64,000 bases of DNA from Rhodococcoides fascians A44A (GTDB lineage Bacteria; Actinomycetota; Actinomycetes; Mycobacteriales; Mycobacteriaceae), in contig NZ_JMEX01000007.1 of assembly GCF_000760735.1 (NCBI RefSeq), forward strand, positions 186,001 to 250,000. The letters run 5' to 3'. Made by a program: the position numbers and the translations under genes. This document shows positions 26,458 to 34,870 of this stretch, piece after piece; the first letter of the stretch is position 1, and every line of letters begins with the position of its first letter. Under the pieces are notes generated by a model, which made no database searches, had not been told where the DNA came from, and saw nothing but the letters and a program-made list of their open reading frames with translations.

Positions 26458-27522
26458 TCAGTGCCGCAGCGCGGCAAGGGAAGAGGAAGCAGCGATCTCG
26501 GATGCGCGCTCGAGCAGGATGGCCGGCATGGCCTCGACGTCGTCGAATCCGGCGCCGACGGTGAAACCGTTGTGGTGCCGGGCGTAGATCTGTTCGAGGA
26601 TGACCGCGACCTTCCACAAACCGAAGACGCGGTACCAATCCACCACGGCGCTGTCGATGTTGCGCTGCTCGGCGTACCGCGCGACGACCTCGTCGGCCGT
26701 GGGGAACCCGTCGAACGCGGTCAGGCCGTTGGTGATCGGATTGTGCGGCTGCCCCGGCTCGTCCCAGAAACTGACGAGGATGCCGAGATCGGACAGAGGG
26801 TCGCCGAGCGTGGCCATCTCCCAGTCCAGGACCGCGGCAATGCTACCGGGGTCGTGGGGTGCAGTGATGACGTTGTCGATTCGGTAGTCGCCGTGCACAA
26901 TTGCTGCGCCCTGGTGTTCCGGCATCGCCCGCGCCAGCTTGTCCGCCAGCGTGTCGACCTGGGGGAGTGGGCGTACCTCGATGGCCTCGAACTGCCGCAC
27001 CCAGCGATTGAGCTGGCGGGCGAGATACCCGGTCGGATTGCCCAGGGTGTCGAGGCCGACGTCGGCCGGGTCGATCTCGTGCAGCGCGACGAGCGTGTCC
27101 ACCAACGTGTTTCCAAGCTTGTGTCGCTGCGCGTCGGACAACGCAGAGACAAGTTCCCTGGTACCCAGTACGACGCCGTCGACCTGATCCATGACGTAGA
27201 AGGGCGCTCCGATGACGCTGGCGTCCGGGCAGTGGGCAACTACGGCAGGTACCGGTACCGCCGAACCGTGCAGTGCCTGCATGACGCGGAACTCGCGTCC
27301 GACGTCGTGCGAACTGTGCAGGACGGTCCCGAGCGGTGGTCGGCGCAGAATCCAGCGATGATCGCCGTCCGTGACGCGGTAGGTCAGGTTCGACTTGCCG
27401 CCGTTGATCTGCGCGGCCGTGAGGTCACCGACGTCCTCGTGCGGCAGCGCAGCCCGGAGAAACTCGGCGACGGCCGTCAGGTCGAGCGGCGAATCGGTTG
27501 TCGTATGCGAGGTCTGGGTCAT
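26458..27522 (-). CDS. APH-family acyl-CoA kinase (LvaA/ACAD10-kinase-like)
   Basis: 354 residues. Kinase-like fold with GGKSNLTYRV and WILRRPPLG (P-loop and lysine), IVHGDYRIDNVI (catalytic loop) and VLDWEMATLGDPLSDLG (metal site). This set, in particular RRPPLG and the ATLGDP stretch, marks the acyl-CoA-associated kinases fused to the dehydrogenase in ACAD10/11 and separate in LvaA. Predicted to phosphorylate the 4-hydroxyl of a hydroxyacyl-CoA for elimination by 24028-25239. No LvaB-like small partner is seen. First gene of its operon, divergent from an acyl-CoA ligase across a region with a predicted TetR site. Confidence 0.75.
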   Translation of the reverse strand: MTQTSHTTTDSPLDLTAVAEFLRAALPHEDVGDLTAAQINGGKSNLTYRVTDGDHRWILRRPPLGTVLHSSHDVGREFRVMQALHGSAVPVPAVVAHCPDASVIGAPFYVMDQVDGVVLGTRELVSALSDAQRHKLGNTLVDTLVALHEIDPADVGLDTLGNPTGYLARQLNRWVRQFEAIEVRPLPQVDTLADKLARAMPEHQGAAIVHGDYRIDNVITAPHDPGSIAAVLDWEMATLGDPLSDLGILVSFWDEPGQPHNPITNGLTAFDGFPTADEVVARYAEQRNIDSAVVDWYRVFGLWKVAVILEQIYARHHNGFTVGAGFDDVEAMPAILLERASEIAASSSLAALRH

Positions 27523-27565
27523 GATCACCCGATCTGAAGTATGAGCAGATGCGCGCCGTGCGCAG

Positions 27566-27580
27566 CGTTGACACTCAACG
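27566..27580. promoter_or_regulatory. Palindrome CGTTGA-CAC-TCAACG in the divergent promoter
   Basis: Perfect 6-bp arms around a 3-bp centre. It overlaps a TTGACA that could be the -35 of the ligase gene (TAAAGT at 27592-27597 as -10, 18-bp spacing). Possible extra regulator site. Confidence 0.35.
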
Positions 27581-27597
27581 GCGAGACTGCCTAAAGT

Positions 27598-27611
27598 TGA
27601 CGATGATGTCA
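27598..27611. promoter_or_regulatory. Predicted TetR operator, site 1 (TGACGATGATGTCA)
   Basis: TGAC-N6-GTCA inverted repeat between the kinase-led operon and the acyl-CoA ligase gene, just downstream of the proposed -10. One of five similar elements in the cluster. Confidence 0.55.
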
Positions 27612-27653
27612 AGCTCATGAAGTGAGCGTCGTAACCACGAGAACGGGTTGCCC

Positions 27654-29216
27654 ATGAATGCCGTGCGAAGCGCGAGTCTGCAAATCAGCCTCGGTGAATC
27701 GATCACCCGCAGTGCACACAACAAACCCGACCATCCCAGCTTTCTCTTCCCGGACGGGTCGCACCACACGTTCGATCAGACCAATGCCCGCGTCAACCGG
27801 CTGGTCTCGGCACTGGCAGCCCAGGGTATCGGCGCAGGCGATCGCCTCGCCGTGTTCTCCCGCGACTCGCATCGCTACGTCGAGATCGTCCTTGCCGCAC
27901 TCAAGCTCGGCGCGGTCTACGTGCCGCTCAACTACCGGTTGCGCCGGTCCGAGATCGACGTCCTGGTCGGACGAGCTGCCCCCGTCGCCTTCTTCTACGA
28001 CGTTCGCTACGACGAGTTGCTCGCAGGCGTCGCCGACCACCACCCGAGCATCCGGCTGTTCGCGTCGATGAACACCAGGCCCGACGAGGTCGTCTCCGAG
28101 TACGAAACGCTGCTCACCACCGGCGTGGAGGTCGAACCACCGGTCGTGGCCACGGACGACGACATCATCGGCCTGGCCTTCACCTCCGGCACGACGGGAC
28201 TGCCCAAGGCCGTCCTGCAGTCCCAGCGGATGATCAAGGCGATCGTCACCGAGCAGCTGCTCGAGTACCGCTGCCGCGCCGACGACGTGCGCTACTCGGC
28301 CGCCCCGACCTATCACATCACCGGTATCTGTCAGATGCTCATGGGCATCGCGGGCACCTTCCCCTCCCTCGTCGTGCCGCAGTTCGACGCACAGACGACC
28401 ATGGACTTCCTCGTCGAGGACAAGCTGACCGCGGTGTTCCTCGTGCCGACGATGATCAGCACGTTGATGCAGCTCGACGGCATCGAAGACCACGCATACG
28501 ACCGGCTTCGGCTGATGTACTACGGCGCTTCGGCAATGTCGCCCACCCTGCTCGCGCGGGCGATGTCGATCTTCGACTGCGACTTCCTCAACGCGTTCGG
28601 CGCGGGAACCGAAGCCGGACTGCAGGCGGTGCTGACGCCGGAGGACCACCGCCGTGCACTCGACGGTTCGCCGGAACTCCTCGGCTCCATCGGGCAGCCC
28701 GCGTACGGCGTCGCGCTCCGGATCGTCGACGACAAGCTAGAGGATGTGCCCGTGGGAACCATCGGGGAAATCGCGACGCGCAGCGACATGCTCATGGACG
28801 GCTACCTGGACATGCCCGAGGAGACCGACCGCTGCTTTCAGGGCGGATGGTTTCGGGCAGGCGACCTGGCCTACATGGACAAGGCGGGCTACCTCTACCT
28901 CGCCGGCCGCGACAAGGACATGATCGTCCGCGGCGGCGAGAACATCTTCCCGCTCGAGATCGAGACGGTGCTGGCCGAACACCCGGCCGTATCGCAGTCC
29001 GCCGTCGTCGGCGTGCACGACGAGCACTGGAGCGAAACGGTGCGCGCGTGGATCTCGTTGAAGCCCGGAGCTGCGGTGACGACAGCCGAGCTCGAGATAC
29101 ACTGCGCCGAGCGTCTGGCCAAGTACAAGGTGCCCAGCGACTTCCGCTTCGTCGACGAGCTCCCCACCAACGCCAGCGGCAAGATCCTCAAGCGAGTTCT
29201 TCGTACCCGTGACTGA
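27654..29216 (+). CDS. AMP-forming acyl-CoA ligase
   Basis: 520 residues, ANL superfamily. P-loop FTSGTTGLPKAV (A3), FGAGTEAG, GGWFRAGDL (A7) and GRDKDMIVRGGENIFPLEIE (A8 hinge) are visible, plus the C-terminal lysine region NASGKILKRVL. It activates a carboxylic acid to acyl-CoA with ATP. The ATG at 27654 is used; a TTG two codons earlier is possible. It is the entry step for the divergent kinase/dehydrogenase operon. It is related to the second ligase at 46032 (same GYLDMP segment), which suggests two activation steps or two substrates. Confidence 0.85.
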   Translation: MNAVRSASLQISLGESITRSAHNKPDHPSFLFPDGSHHTFDQTNARVNRLVSALAAQGIGAGDRLAVFSRDSHRYVEIVLAALKLGAVYVPLNYRLRRSEIDVLVGRAAPVAFFYDVRYDELLAGVADHHPSIRLFASMNTRPDEVVSEYETLLTTGVEVEPPVVATDDDIIGLAFTSGTTGLPKAVLQSQRMIKAIVTEQLLEYRCRADDVRYSAAPTYHITGICQMLMGIAGTFPSLVVPQFDAQTTMDFLVEDKLTAVFLVPTMISTLMQLDGIEDHAYDRLRLMYYGASAMSPTLLARAMSIFDCDFLNAFGAGTEAGLQAVLTPEDHRRALDGSPELLGSIGQPAYGVALRIVDDKLEDVPVGTIGEIATRSDMLMDGYLDMPEETDRCFQGGWFRAGDLAYMDKAGYLYLAGRDKDMIVRGGENIFPLEIETVLAEHPAVSQSAVVGVHDEHWSETVRAWISLKPGAAVTTAELEIHCAERLAKYKVPSDFRFVDELPTNASGKILKRVLRTRD

Positions 29217-29260
29217 CTTCGGTGTCGTGCAGCGTCCCCCACGATCCGTGGACTAGTATT

Positions 29261-29274
29261 TGACACTTACGTCA
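29261..29274. promoter_or_regulatory. Predicted TetR operator, site 2 (TGACACTTACGTCA), autoregulatory
   Basis: TGAC-N6-GTCA directly behind a -10-like TAGTAT (29254-29259) and 40 bp before the TetR start codon; expected site of autorepression. Confidence 0.6.
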
Positions 29275-29313
29275 TGCACGGCGGACGATGGCGGGGTACG
29301 AAGGGAGCAGGGG

Positions 29314-29988
29314 ATGAGTCCACGACGGGGGTCGACCAAAGGGCGGAGCGCAATCGGCCCTTCGGCCAGCCAGCGCGACCGCCGCGATGTCGGGCCCATC
29401 ACCGCCAAGGGTCAGGAACGACGCCGTGAGATCGTCACTGCGGCGCGGCGCGTCTTCGAAGATCGTGGCTTCCTCGAAACCAGGGTGGCCGACATCGTGG
29501 AGGCCGCCGAGGTTGCGCAGGGCACCTTCTACACCTACTTCGATTCCAAGGAAGCCGTGTTCGGCGAGGTGGCCAACGAGGTCATCCTGTCCATGATGGA
29601 CAGCATGCACGGCGAACACGTCGACGGCTTGACCCCTGAGGAACGCGCTCGCGCGGCGATGTTGCGATTCATCAACGCATTTCGGCCCAACGCCGCCATC
29701 CTCGGCCTACTCGAACAGGTCGGCACCTTCACGCCCGAAATGGCCAAACTGCGCTTGGGCCTACGTGAATCGTTCGTCGACCGTCTTGCCAACGGCATCT
29801 CCCGGCTGCAGAGCGACGGCACGGCCGATCCCTCCATCGATCCGCAGATGGTGGCCGAAGTGTTGGGCGCGATGGTCGATCAGACCTGCTACATGTGGTT
29901 CTTCCTCGGCAAGGACTACGACGAGACCAAGGTCGTCGACACCTTGACCATGGTGTGGTCGAGAAGCATCGGTATCCGCGGAGCATAA
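29314..29988 (+). CDS. TetR-family transcriptional repressor of the catabolic cluster
   Basis: 224 residues. N-terminal helix-turn-helix with RREIVTAARRVFEDRGFLETRVADIVEAAEVAQGTFYTYFDSKEAVF (classic TetR signature, residues ~37-80). A helical ligand domain with MVDQTCYMWFFLGKDYDETK closes the protein, as in TetR proteins that bind acyl-CoAs. The ATG at 29314 follows GGGAGCAGGGG. It lies between the two halves of the cluster; a TGAC-N6-GTCA site is in its own promoter and similar sites lie before four other units. Confidence 0.85.
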   Translation: MSPRRGSTKGRSAIGPSASQRDRRDVGPITAKGQERRREIVTAARRVFEDRGFLETRVADIVEAAEVAQGTFYTYFDSKEAVFGEVANEVILSMMDSMHGEHVDGLTPEERARAAMLRFINAFRPNAAILGLLEQVGTFTPEMAKLRLGLRESFVDRLANGISRLQSDGTADPSIDPQMVAEVLGAMVDQTCYMWFFLGKDYDETKVVDTLTMVWSRSIGIRGA

Positions 29989-30001
29989 ACAGACTCTGTT
30001 T
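29987..30001. promoter_or_regulatory. Palindrome AAACAGA-C-TCTGTTT
   Basis: Perfect 7-bp arms around one base, starting on the TetR stop codon and lying upstream of the -10 (TATGAT, 30027-30032) of the next operon. It could bind a second regulator. No T-run follows, so a terminator is unlikely. Confidence 0.35.
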
Positions 30002-30028
30002 CGCCTGATCAGAGCACGTTTTTAAATA

Positions 30029-30042
30029 TGATGTTGACGTCG
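30029..30042. promoter_or_regulatory. Predicted TetR operator, site 3 (TGATGTTGACGTCG)
   Basis: Degenerate match to TGAC-N6-GTCA overlapping TATGAT, a good -10, 27-40 bp before the start of the ten-gene plus-strand operon. Confidence 0.45.
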
Positions 30043-30068
30043 CATTCGGAAAATGGTCGAATGAGAAT

Positions 30069-30890
30069 GTGACCCAGACCTCTGATCGCGACGGCGAGAA
30101 TCCGCGATACGAACACATCCGATTCGTCCGCTCGGACGACGTCGTCACGATCACCCTCGACCGCCCCCGGGTGAAGAACGCGATGCCAATGCAGGGATGG
30201 GCCGAGCTGCGTGACGCATTTCGCGCGGTGCGGCCAGGCCTCGATCGCGTCCTGGTACTCACCGGCGCAGGCACCGACTTCTGTGCCGGAGCCGATCTCG
30301 GCGGTCCGGCAACCGGCGACCACCACCTGGTGGACATGAAGATCATCACGGACATGTGTATCGCGTTGTATCGCTTACCGATTCCGACGATCGCCCGCGT
30401 CGACGGAGTGGCCGTCGGCGCAGGCATGAACCTCGCGCTGGCGTGCGACTTCGTACTCGCCTCCTCGCGCTCACGGTTCTCGGAGATCTTCGTCAACCGG
30501 GCACTGTCGGTCGACTGCGGTGGATCCTGGTTGCTGCCCCGGCTCATCGGGACGCATCGCGCCAAGGAACTGGTGTTGCTCGGCGACATCATCGACGCCC
30601 AGCAGGCGCAGGACATCGGGCTCGTCAGAAGTGTTGTCGAGCAACAGAATCTGGACAAGACCGTGGACGAGCTGGTCACTCGTCTCGCGAACGGCCCTGC
30701 GCTGGCGATCTCGCAATCGAAGCTCCTACTCAACAACGCCTTCGACGTGACACTCGAGCACGCCCTCGACGACGAGGCTCGGGCCCAGACCGTCAACAAC
30801 ACCTCGGACGACGCCGCCGAAGCACTGGCGGCATTCAAAGGCAAACGTCCCAACAACTTTCGCAAGAACCGAATTCAGGAGATCGCATGA
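30069..30890 (+). CDS. Enoyl-CoA hydratase/isomerase
   Basis: 273 residues, crotonase fold: [26 protein letters not shown] (oxyanion hole) and [22 protein letters not shown] (second oxyanion strand). A Glu in SEIFVNR stands near the catalytic position, while the usual later Asp/Glu segment reads VDCGGSW. The GTG at 30069 gives a short leader. First of ten tightly packed genes; its stop overlaps the next ATG. Hydrates or isomerises an enoyl-CoA; exact reaction open. Confidence 0.8.
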   Translation: MTQTSDRDGENPRYEHIRFVRSDDVVTITLDRPRVKNAMPMQGWAELRDAFRAVRPGLDRVLVLTGAGTDFCAGADLGGPATGDHHLVDMKIITDMCIALYRLPIPTIARVDGVAVGAGMNLALACDFVLASSRSRFSEIFVNRALSVDCGGSWLLPRLIGTHRAKELVLLGDIIDAQQAQDIGLVRSVVEQQNLDKTVDELVTRLANGPALAISQSKLLLNNAFDVTLEHALDDEARAQTVNNTSDDAAEALAAFKGKRPNNFRKNRIQEIA

Positions 30891-31648
30891 GAACAGAGAA
30901 TGCCGTCGCTCTCGTCAGTGGCGGGGCGTCCGGGCTCGGACTGGCGACGACCCGCACGCTCGTCGACGGCGGCGCAAAAGTGGTGATTCTCGACCTGCCG
31001 TCCTCCGACGGCGAGACCGTCGCGAAGGAGTTGGGCGACAGCGTCGCGTTCGTGCCCGCGGACGTCACCAGCGAGGAGTCGGTGGCCGAAGCCGTCGCAG
31101 CCACCGCACAATTCGGTGACCTGCGCATCGTCGTCAACTGTGCGGGCATGGGCATCGCGGGCAAGACCGTCGGACGCGCAGGCCCGGCTCCGCTCGACGG
31201 CTTCGTCAAAACGGTGACGATCAACCTGATCGGCACCTTCAACGTCATCCGGCTCGGCGCCGCACGCATCGCGCAGGCCGAACCGGTCGACGGGGAACGC
31301 GGCGTCATCGTCAACACGGCCTCGGTCGCCGCCTTCGACGGGCAGATCGGGCAGGCCGCGTACTCGGCGTCCAAGGGCGGCATCGTCGGGATGACCCTGC
31401 CGATCGCCAGGGACCTGGCGCCGTCGCTCATTCGCGTCGTCACCCTCGCCCCAGGGATCTTCGAGACCCCGCTGCTCGGTGCGCTGGCCGAGGACCTGAA
31501 AGAGTCACTGGGCAAACAAGTTCCGCATCCCTCTCGGCTCGGTCGACCGTCGGAGTATGCAGCCCTCGTCGCACACGTCGTCGAGAACTCGATGCTCAAC
31601 GGCGAGACCATCCGTCTCGACGGCGCCATCCGCATGGCCCCGAGGTAG
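30887..31648 (+). CDS. SDR-family 3-hydroxyacyl-CoA dehydrogenase (HSD10-like)
   Basis: 253 residues. Cofactor motif [49 protein letters not shown] (Ser, Tyr and Lys of the triad) and [11 protein letters not shown]. The combination, including the acidic residue after strand 2 (LDLPSS) that favours NAD, is that of type-10 17beta-HSD/3-hydroxyacyl-CoA dehydrogenases. It would oxidise the hydroxyacyl-CoA made by the upstream hydratase. ATG overlaps the hydratase stop. Confidence 0.8.
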   Translation: MRTENAVALVSGGASGLGLATTRTLVDGGAKVVILDLPSSDGETVAKELGDSVAFVPADVTSEESVAEAVAATAQFGDLRIVVNCAGMGIAGKTVGRAGPAPLDGFVKTVTINLIGTFNVIRLGAARIAQAEPVDGERGVIVNTASVAAFDGQIGQAAYSASKGGIVGMTLPIARDLAPSLIRVVTLAPGIFETPLLGALAEDLKESLGKQVPHPSRLGRPSEYAALVAHVVENSMLNGETIRLDGAIRMAPR

Positions 31649-31652
31649 CGGC

Positions 31653-32789
31653 ATGGCCACCGAGACCTCCTCGACCGAGGGCCACGCCGAATTCCGCGGC
31701 GTTTTCCGCAAGATGCTGGGTGCCCGCACTCCCGTGTCGACCGCGCGCAGCGCGTACGAGGGCGCGGCGACGTCCACCCCAACCCTGTGGAAGGCGTTCG
31801 CGGACGAGATCGGCATCCTCGGTCTGACCATCCCGGAGTCGCTCGGCGGCTCCGGCCTCGAACGCGCCGAACTGGCAATCGTCGCCGAAGAAATGGGACG
31901 CGTGCTCGCCGGCGGCCCCTACTTCTCGACCGTGGTCCTCGCCGCCGAAGCCATCACCGCATCCGGCGACACAGACGCTGCAGCACAGTATCTTCCGCGC
32001 ATAGCAGCCGGTGAGCTCACCGCAGCCCTCGCCGTCGTGGAGCGGACCGGCGGCTGGACCGAGCAGGCAATTCACACCACCGCGACGACGGACGCCGACG
32101 GCATTCGACTCTCGGGCTCCAAAGGCGTCGTCGTCGGCGGCGCCGACGCGGACCTGCTCGTGGTCGCGGCCCGCGACAACCAGAAGCAGGTCTCCCTGTT
32201 CCTCGTCGACCCCCTCGCCGCGGGCGTGACCCGCGCACCGCAACAAGTCATCGACCGCACCCGCCCGGCCGCCCGCATCGACTTCGCCGACGCACCCGCC
32301 ACCCGACTCGGCGCACCAGGGACCGGATGGACGGCCGTCGAAGCCGTCCTGGAGAACGCCGCGATCTTCCTTGCGGCCGAACAGGTCGGGGGCAGCCAGG
32401 TCTGCCTCGACATGGCCGTCGCCTACGCGAAGGATCGCGTGCAGTTCGGTCAGAAGATCGGCCGATTCCAGGGCGTCAAACACCGTCTCGCGGACATGGC
32501 CGTGCGGACCGAGATCGCCCGCTCGGCCGTCCAGTGGGCCGCGTACCAGCCGTCGAACTCGTCCGCCAGCGACCTCGGGGCCGGTGTCGCACGCGCCACC
32601 TGCATCGACACGTATCTGCAGAACGCGCTCGACTGCATCCAGGTACACGGCGGCATCGCCATCACCTGGGAACACGACAGCCACCTGTTCCTGCGCCGCG
32701 CCCAAGCCGACGCCGCGATCCTCCCCGGAGCCCGCGACTACCGCCGAAAACTCGAAGCACACATCGCCCACGGAAAGGACGTCGCATGA
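31653..32789 (+). CDS. Acyl-CoA dehydrogenase subunit (heteromer-type, first partner)
   Basis: 378 residues. The N-terminal half diverges (ELAIVAEEMGRVLAGGPYFSTVVLAAE). The FAD/acyl pocket regions carry changes such as ERTGGW where active ACADs have a TEP/SEP motif. The C-terminal part keeps DRVQFGQKIGRFQGVKHRLADM and QVHGGIAITWEHDSHLFLRR. This is the pattern of the non-canonical partner in actinobacterial alpha2beta2 ACADs of steroid and branched acid breakdown. The next gene overlaps its stop and is the canonical partner. Confidence 0.75.
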   Translation: MATETSSTEGHAEFRGVFRKMLGARTPVSTARSAYEGAATSTPTLWKAFADEIGILGLTIPESLGGSGLERAELAIVAEEMGRVLAGGPYFSTVVLAAEAITASGDTDAAAQYLPRIAAGELTAALAVVERTGGWTEQAIHTTATTDADGIRLSGSKGVVVGGADADLLVVAARDNQKQVSLFLVDPLAAGVTRAPQQVIDRTRPAARIDFADAPATRLGAPGTGWTAVEAVLENAAIFLAAEQVGGSQVCLDMAVAYAKDRVQFGQKIGRFQGVKHRLADMAVRTEIARSAVQWAAYQPSNSSASDLGAGVARATCIDTYLQNALDCIQVHGGIAITWEHDSHLFLRRAQADAAILPGARDYRRKLEAHIAHGKDVA

Positions 32790-34012
32790 TCACCGCATCG
32801 GACGATCTCGAGACCGTCGCCCGGGTCACGCGAGAGTGGCTCGACACGCATCTCGACGAGTCCTGGCGTCAAGTAGCCGAATCCGGAGATCTCACCGCCC
32901 TGACCGCGGTGACCGCGAACCCCGAGCTGACGACGGCCTGGTACGACGAACTGGGTGCATCCGGCCTGGCCACACCGACGTGGCCGACGGAGTACGGCGG
33001 ACTCGGCCTCGGAGCCGACGGGGCCGCCGTCGTCGCCGACGAACTCGAACGTCTGATGGCAGGGCGCCCGATGTCCGACTTCGTCGGTGTCGCTCTCGCC
33101 GGTCCGACCATCATCGAATGGGGGACGCACGAGCAGAAGAGCCGGTTCCTGCCGCCGCTCGCACGCGGTGCCGAACGGTGGTGCCAGCTGTTCAGCGAAC
33201 CCGGAGCCGGCTCCGACCTTGCATCGTTGTCCACCAAGGCAACCCGCCTGCCCGACGGCTCGTGGCGCATCGACGGCCAGAAGGTGTGGAACTCGTTCGC
33301 CGACGTTTCCGACTTCGGTTTGCTCATGGCCCGCACCGATCCGTCGGTACCGAAACACCGCGGCATCACGTACTTCCTGCTGGACATGAGGACACCTGGT
33401 GTCGTGACGAAGCCGCTGAAGCAACTCAACGGGGACGCCGAGTTCAGCGAGGTCTTCTTCGACGGCGTCGTCATTCCCGACGACGCCCGACTCGGCGAGA
33501 TCAACGGCGGCTGGGCCGTCGCGATGACCACCCTGACGCAGGAACGCAGCGGACTGTCCGGCCGACCCGGCGTCGGCCCTGGACGCGTCGATCGTCTTGC
33601 TGCCCGCGCACAGTCGACCGGCGCGTGGAACGACCCGGTCCTGCGCGATTCGATCATGACCGCCTTCGTCGCCGAGCGTGCCCTGCAGATGACGACGGTG
33701 AAAGCCTTTGCCGAGTTGGACGACAGCGCGCCGACGTCGGAGGGTTCCATGCGCAAGTTGGCGCACTGCACGTTGGAGGTCGAACTGGGCTTGCTCGGCA
33801 CACAGATCGAACCGGCAGGCACTCTCGGCTGGGACGACGGTGACGACTATGCGGCAGCGGCGGCCGATGCGTTCCTGTCCTCGAAGATCCTGTCCATCGC
33901 GGGCGGCACCTCGGAGATCCAGCGCAACATCATCGGCGAACGGATACTGGGCCTGCCCCGGGAGCGCGACCCGTACGCCGACGTCGCCTTCGCCGAACGG
34001 CCGCGCGGATGA
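32786..34012 (+). CDS. Acyl-CoA dehydrogenase subunit (heteromer-type, canonical partner)
   Basis: 408 residues with WPTEYGGLGLG, QLFSEPGAGSDLASLSTKA, DGQKVWNSFADVSDFGLLMARTD, the GDAEFSEVFFDGVVIPDD region and GGTSEIQRNIIGERILGLP. FAD-binding residues are present. Starts in the stop of the preceding ACAD gene (ATGA), so the two are probably made in equal amounts as one enzyme. Introduces a 2,3 double bond in an acyl-CoA. Confidence 0.8.
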   Translation: MITASDDLETVARVTREWLDTHLDESWRQVAESGDLTALTAVTANPELTTAWYDELGASGLATPTWPTEYGGLGLGADGAAVVADELERLMAGRPMSDFVGVALAGPTIIEWGTHEQKSRFLPPLARGAERWCQLFSEPGAGSDLASLSTKATRLPDGSWRIDGQKVWNSFADVSDFGLLMARTDPSVPKHRGITYFLLDMRTPGVVTKPLKQLNGDAEFSEVFFDGVVIPDDARLGEINGGWAVAMTTLTQERSGLSGRPGVGPGRVDRLAARAQSTGAWNDPVLRDSIMTAFVAERALQMTTVKAFAELDDSAPTSEGSMRKLAHCTLEVELGLLGTQIEPAGTLGWDDGDDYAAAAADAFLSSKILSIAGGTSEIQRNIIGERILGLPRERDPYADVAFAERPRG

Positions 34013-34824
34013 CCGATCTCGTCTCGACCACTTGCCTGACAGCCCATCCGGTGGACGACGGCGTCGTTGTGATCGAGATGAACCGTCCGCACCGACTCAA
34101 CGCCATGTCGGTGGAGCTCATCGACGACCTGCACGCACTGTGGGATGCCCTGGCGACCAGACGCGACATCCGCGTGGTCATCCTCACCGGCGCGGGCCGC
34201 GGATTCTGTGCCGGACTCGACCTCGTGGACTACGACGGCGACCAGGGATCGGACTCGGCCTCACCGCAACCCCGGTTCGCGATGCAGGAACGCATCGCCG
34301 CACTGGTGACCAAGAGCCGGGCACTGCCGCAGATCGTCATCGCCGCCGTCAACGGACCGGCCGCGGGCGGCGGGTTGGCCCTGGCCCTGGCGGCCGACAT
34401 TCGCGTCGCGTCCCGGTCGGCGTCGTTCGGCGTCTCGTTCATCCGAATCGGATTGTCCGGCGCGGACATCGGCGTCAGCTGGTTGCTGCCGCGGTTGATC
34501 GGTGCCTCGCGCGCGTTCGAGCTGCTGCTCACCGGACGCATGATCGATGCCGCGGAAGCGGAACGCATCGGTCTGGTCGCGTCGCTAACCGACGAACCCG
34601 TCGTCGACGCCGCCACACGCCTGGCCCGCGAGGTCGTCGCGAATTCGCCGATGGGCGTGCGGATGACCAAGCAGGTCATGTGGAGTCAGCTCGAGGTGTC
34701 GAGCCTGCAGGCCGGAATCGACCTCGAGAACCGCACCCAGATCATGACCACCTACACCAGAGACCACATCGAGGCCGTCGACGCCTTCGTCGGCAAACGC
34801 ACCGCCGAATTCGGCGACCACTGA
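34009..34824 (+). CDS. Enoyl-CoA hydratase
   Basis: 271 residues: EMNRPHRLNAMS, LTGAGRGFCAGLDLVDYDGD (oxyanion hole) and NGPAAGGGLALALAADIRVAS. ATGA overlap with the upstream ACAD. The stop codon lies inside the first copy of an 18-bp tandem repeat. Crotonase-family hydratase for the product of the ACAD pair. Confidence 0.8.
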   Translation: MTDLVSTTCLTAHPVDDGVVVIEMNRPHRLNAMSVELIDDLHALWDALATRRDIRVVILTGAGRGFCAGLDLVDYDGDQGSDSASPQPRFAMQERIAALVTKSRALPQIVIAAVNGPAAGGGLALALAADIRVASRSASFGVSFIRIGLSGADIGVSWLLPRLIGASRAFELLLTGRMIDAAEAERIGLVASLTDEPVVDAATRLAREVVANSPMGVRMTKQVMWSQLEVSSLQAGIDLENRTQIMTTYTRDHIEAVDAFVGKRTAEFGDH

Positions 34825-34856
34825 CCCGTTCGGCCACACTGACCCGTTCGGCCACA
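34821..34856 (+). repeat. Perfect 18-bp tandem duplication
   Basis: Two identical head-to-tail copies of CTGACCCGTTCGGCCACA. The first contains the hydratase TGA stop; the second lies between the genes, upstream of the ribosome site of the next ACAD gene. It looks like a recent slippage event. Confidence 0.85.
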
Positions 34857-34870
34857 GGATGGAGACAACT

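Noticed and set aside
27568..27611. TTGACG at 27597 as a -35 element
   Set aside because: No -10 at suitable spacing downstream; the sequence is better explained as part of the TGAC-N6-GTCA site.
27615..28649. Minus-strand frame opposite the first acyl-CoA ligase
   Set aside because: Overlaps the divergent promoter and an intact ligase; no motif.
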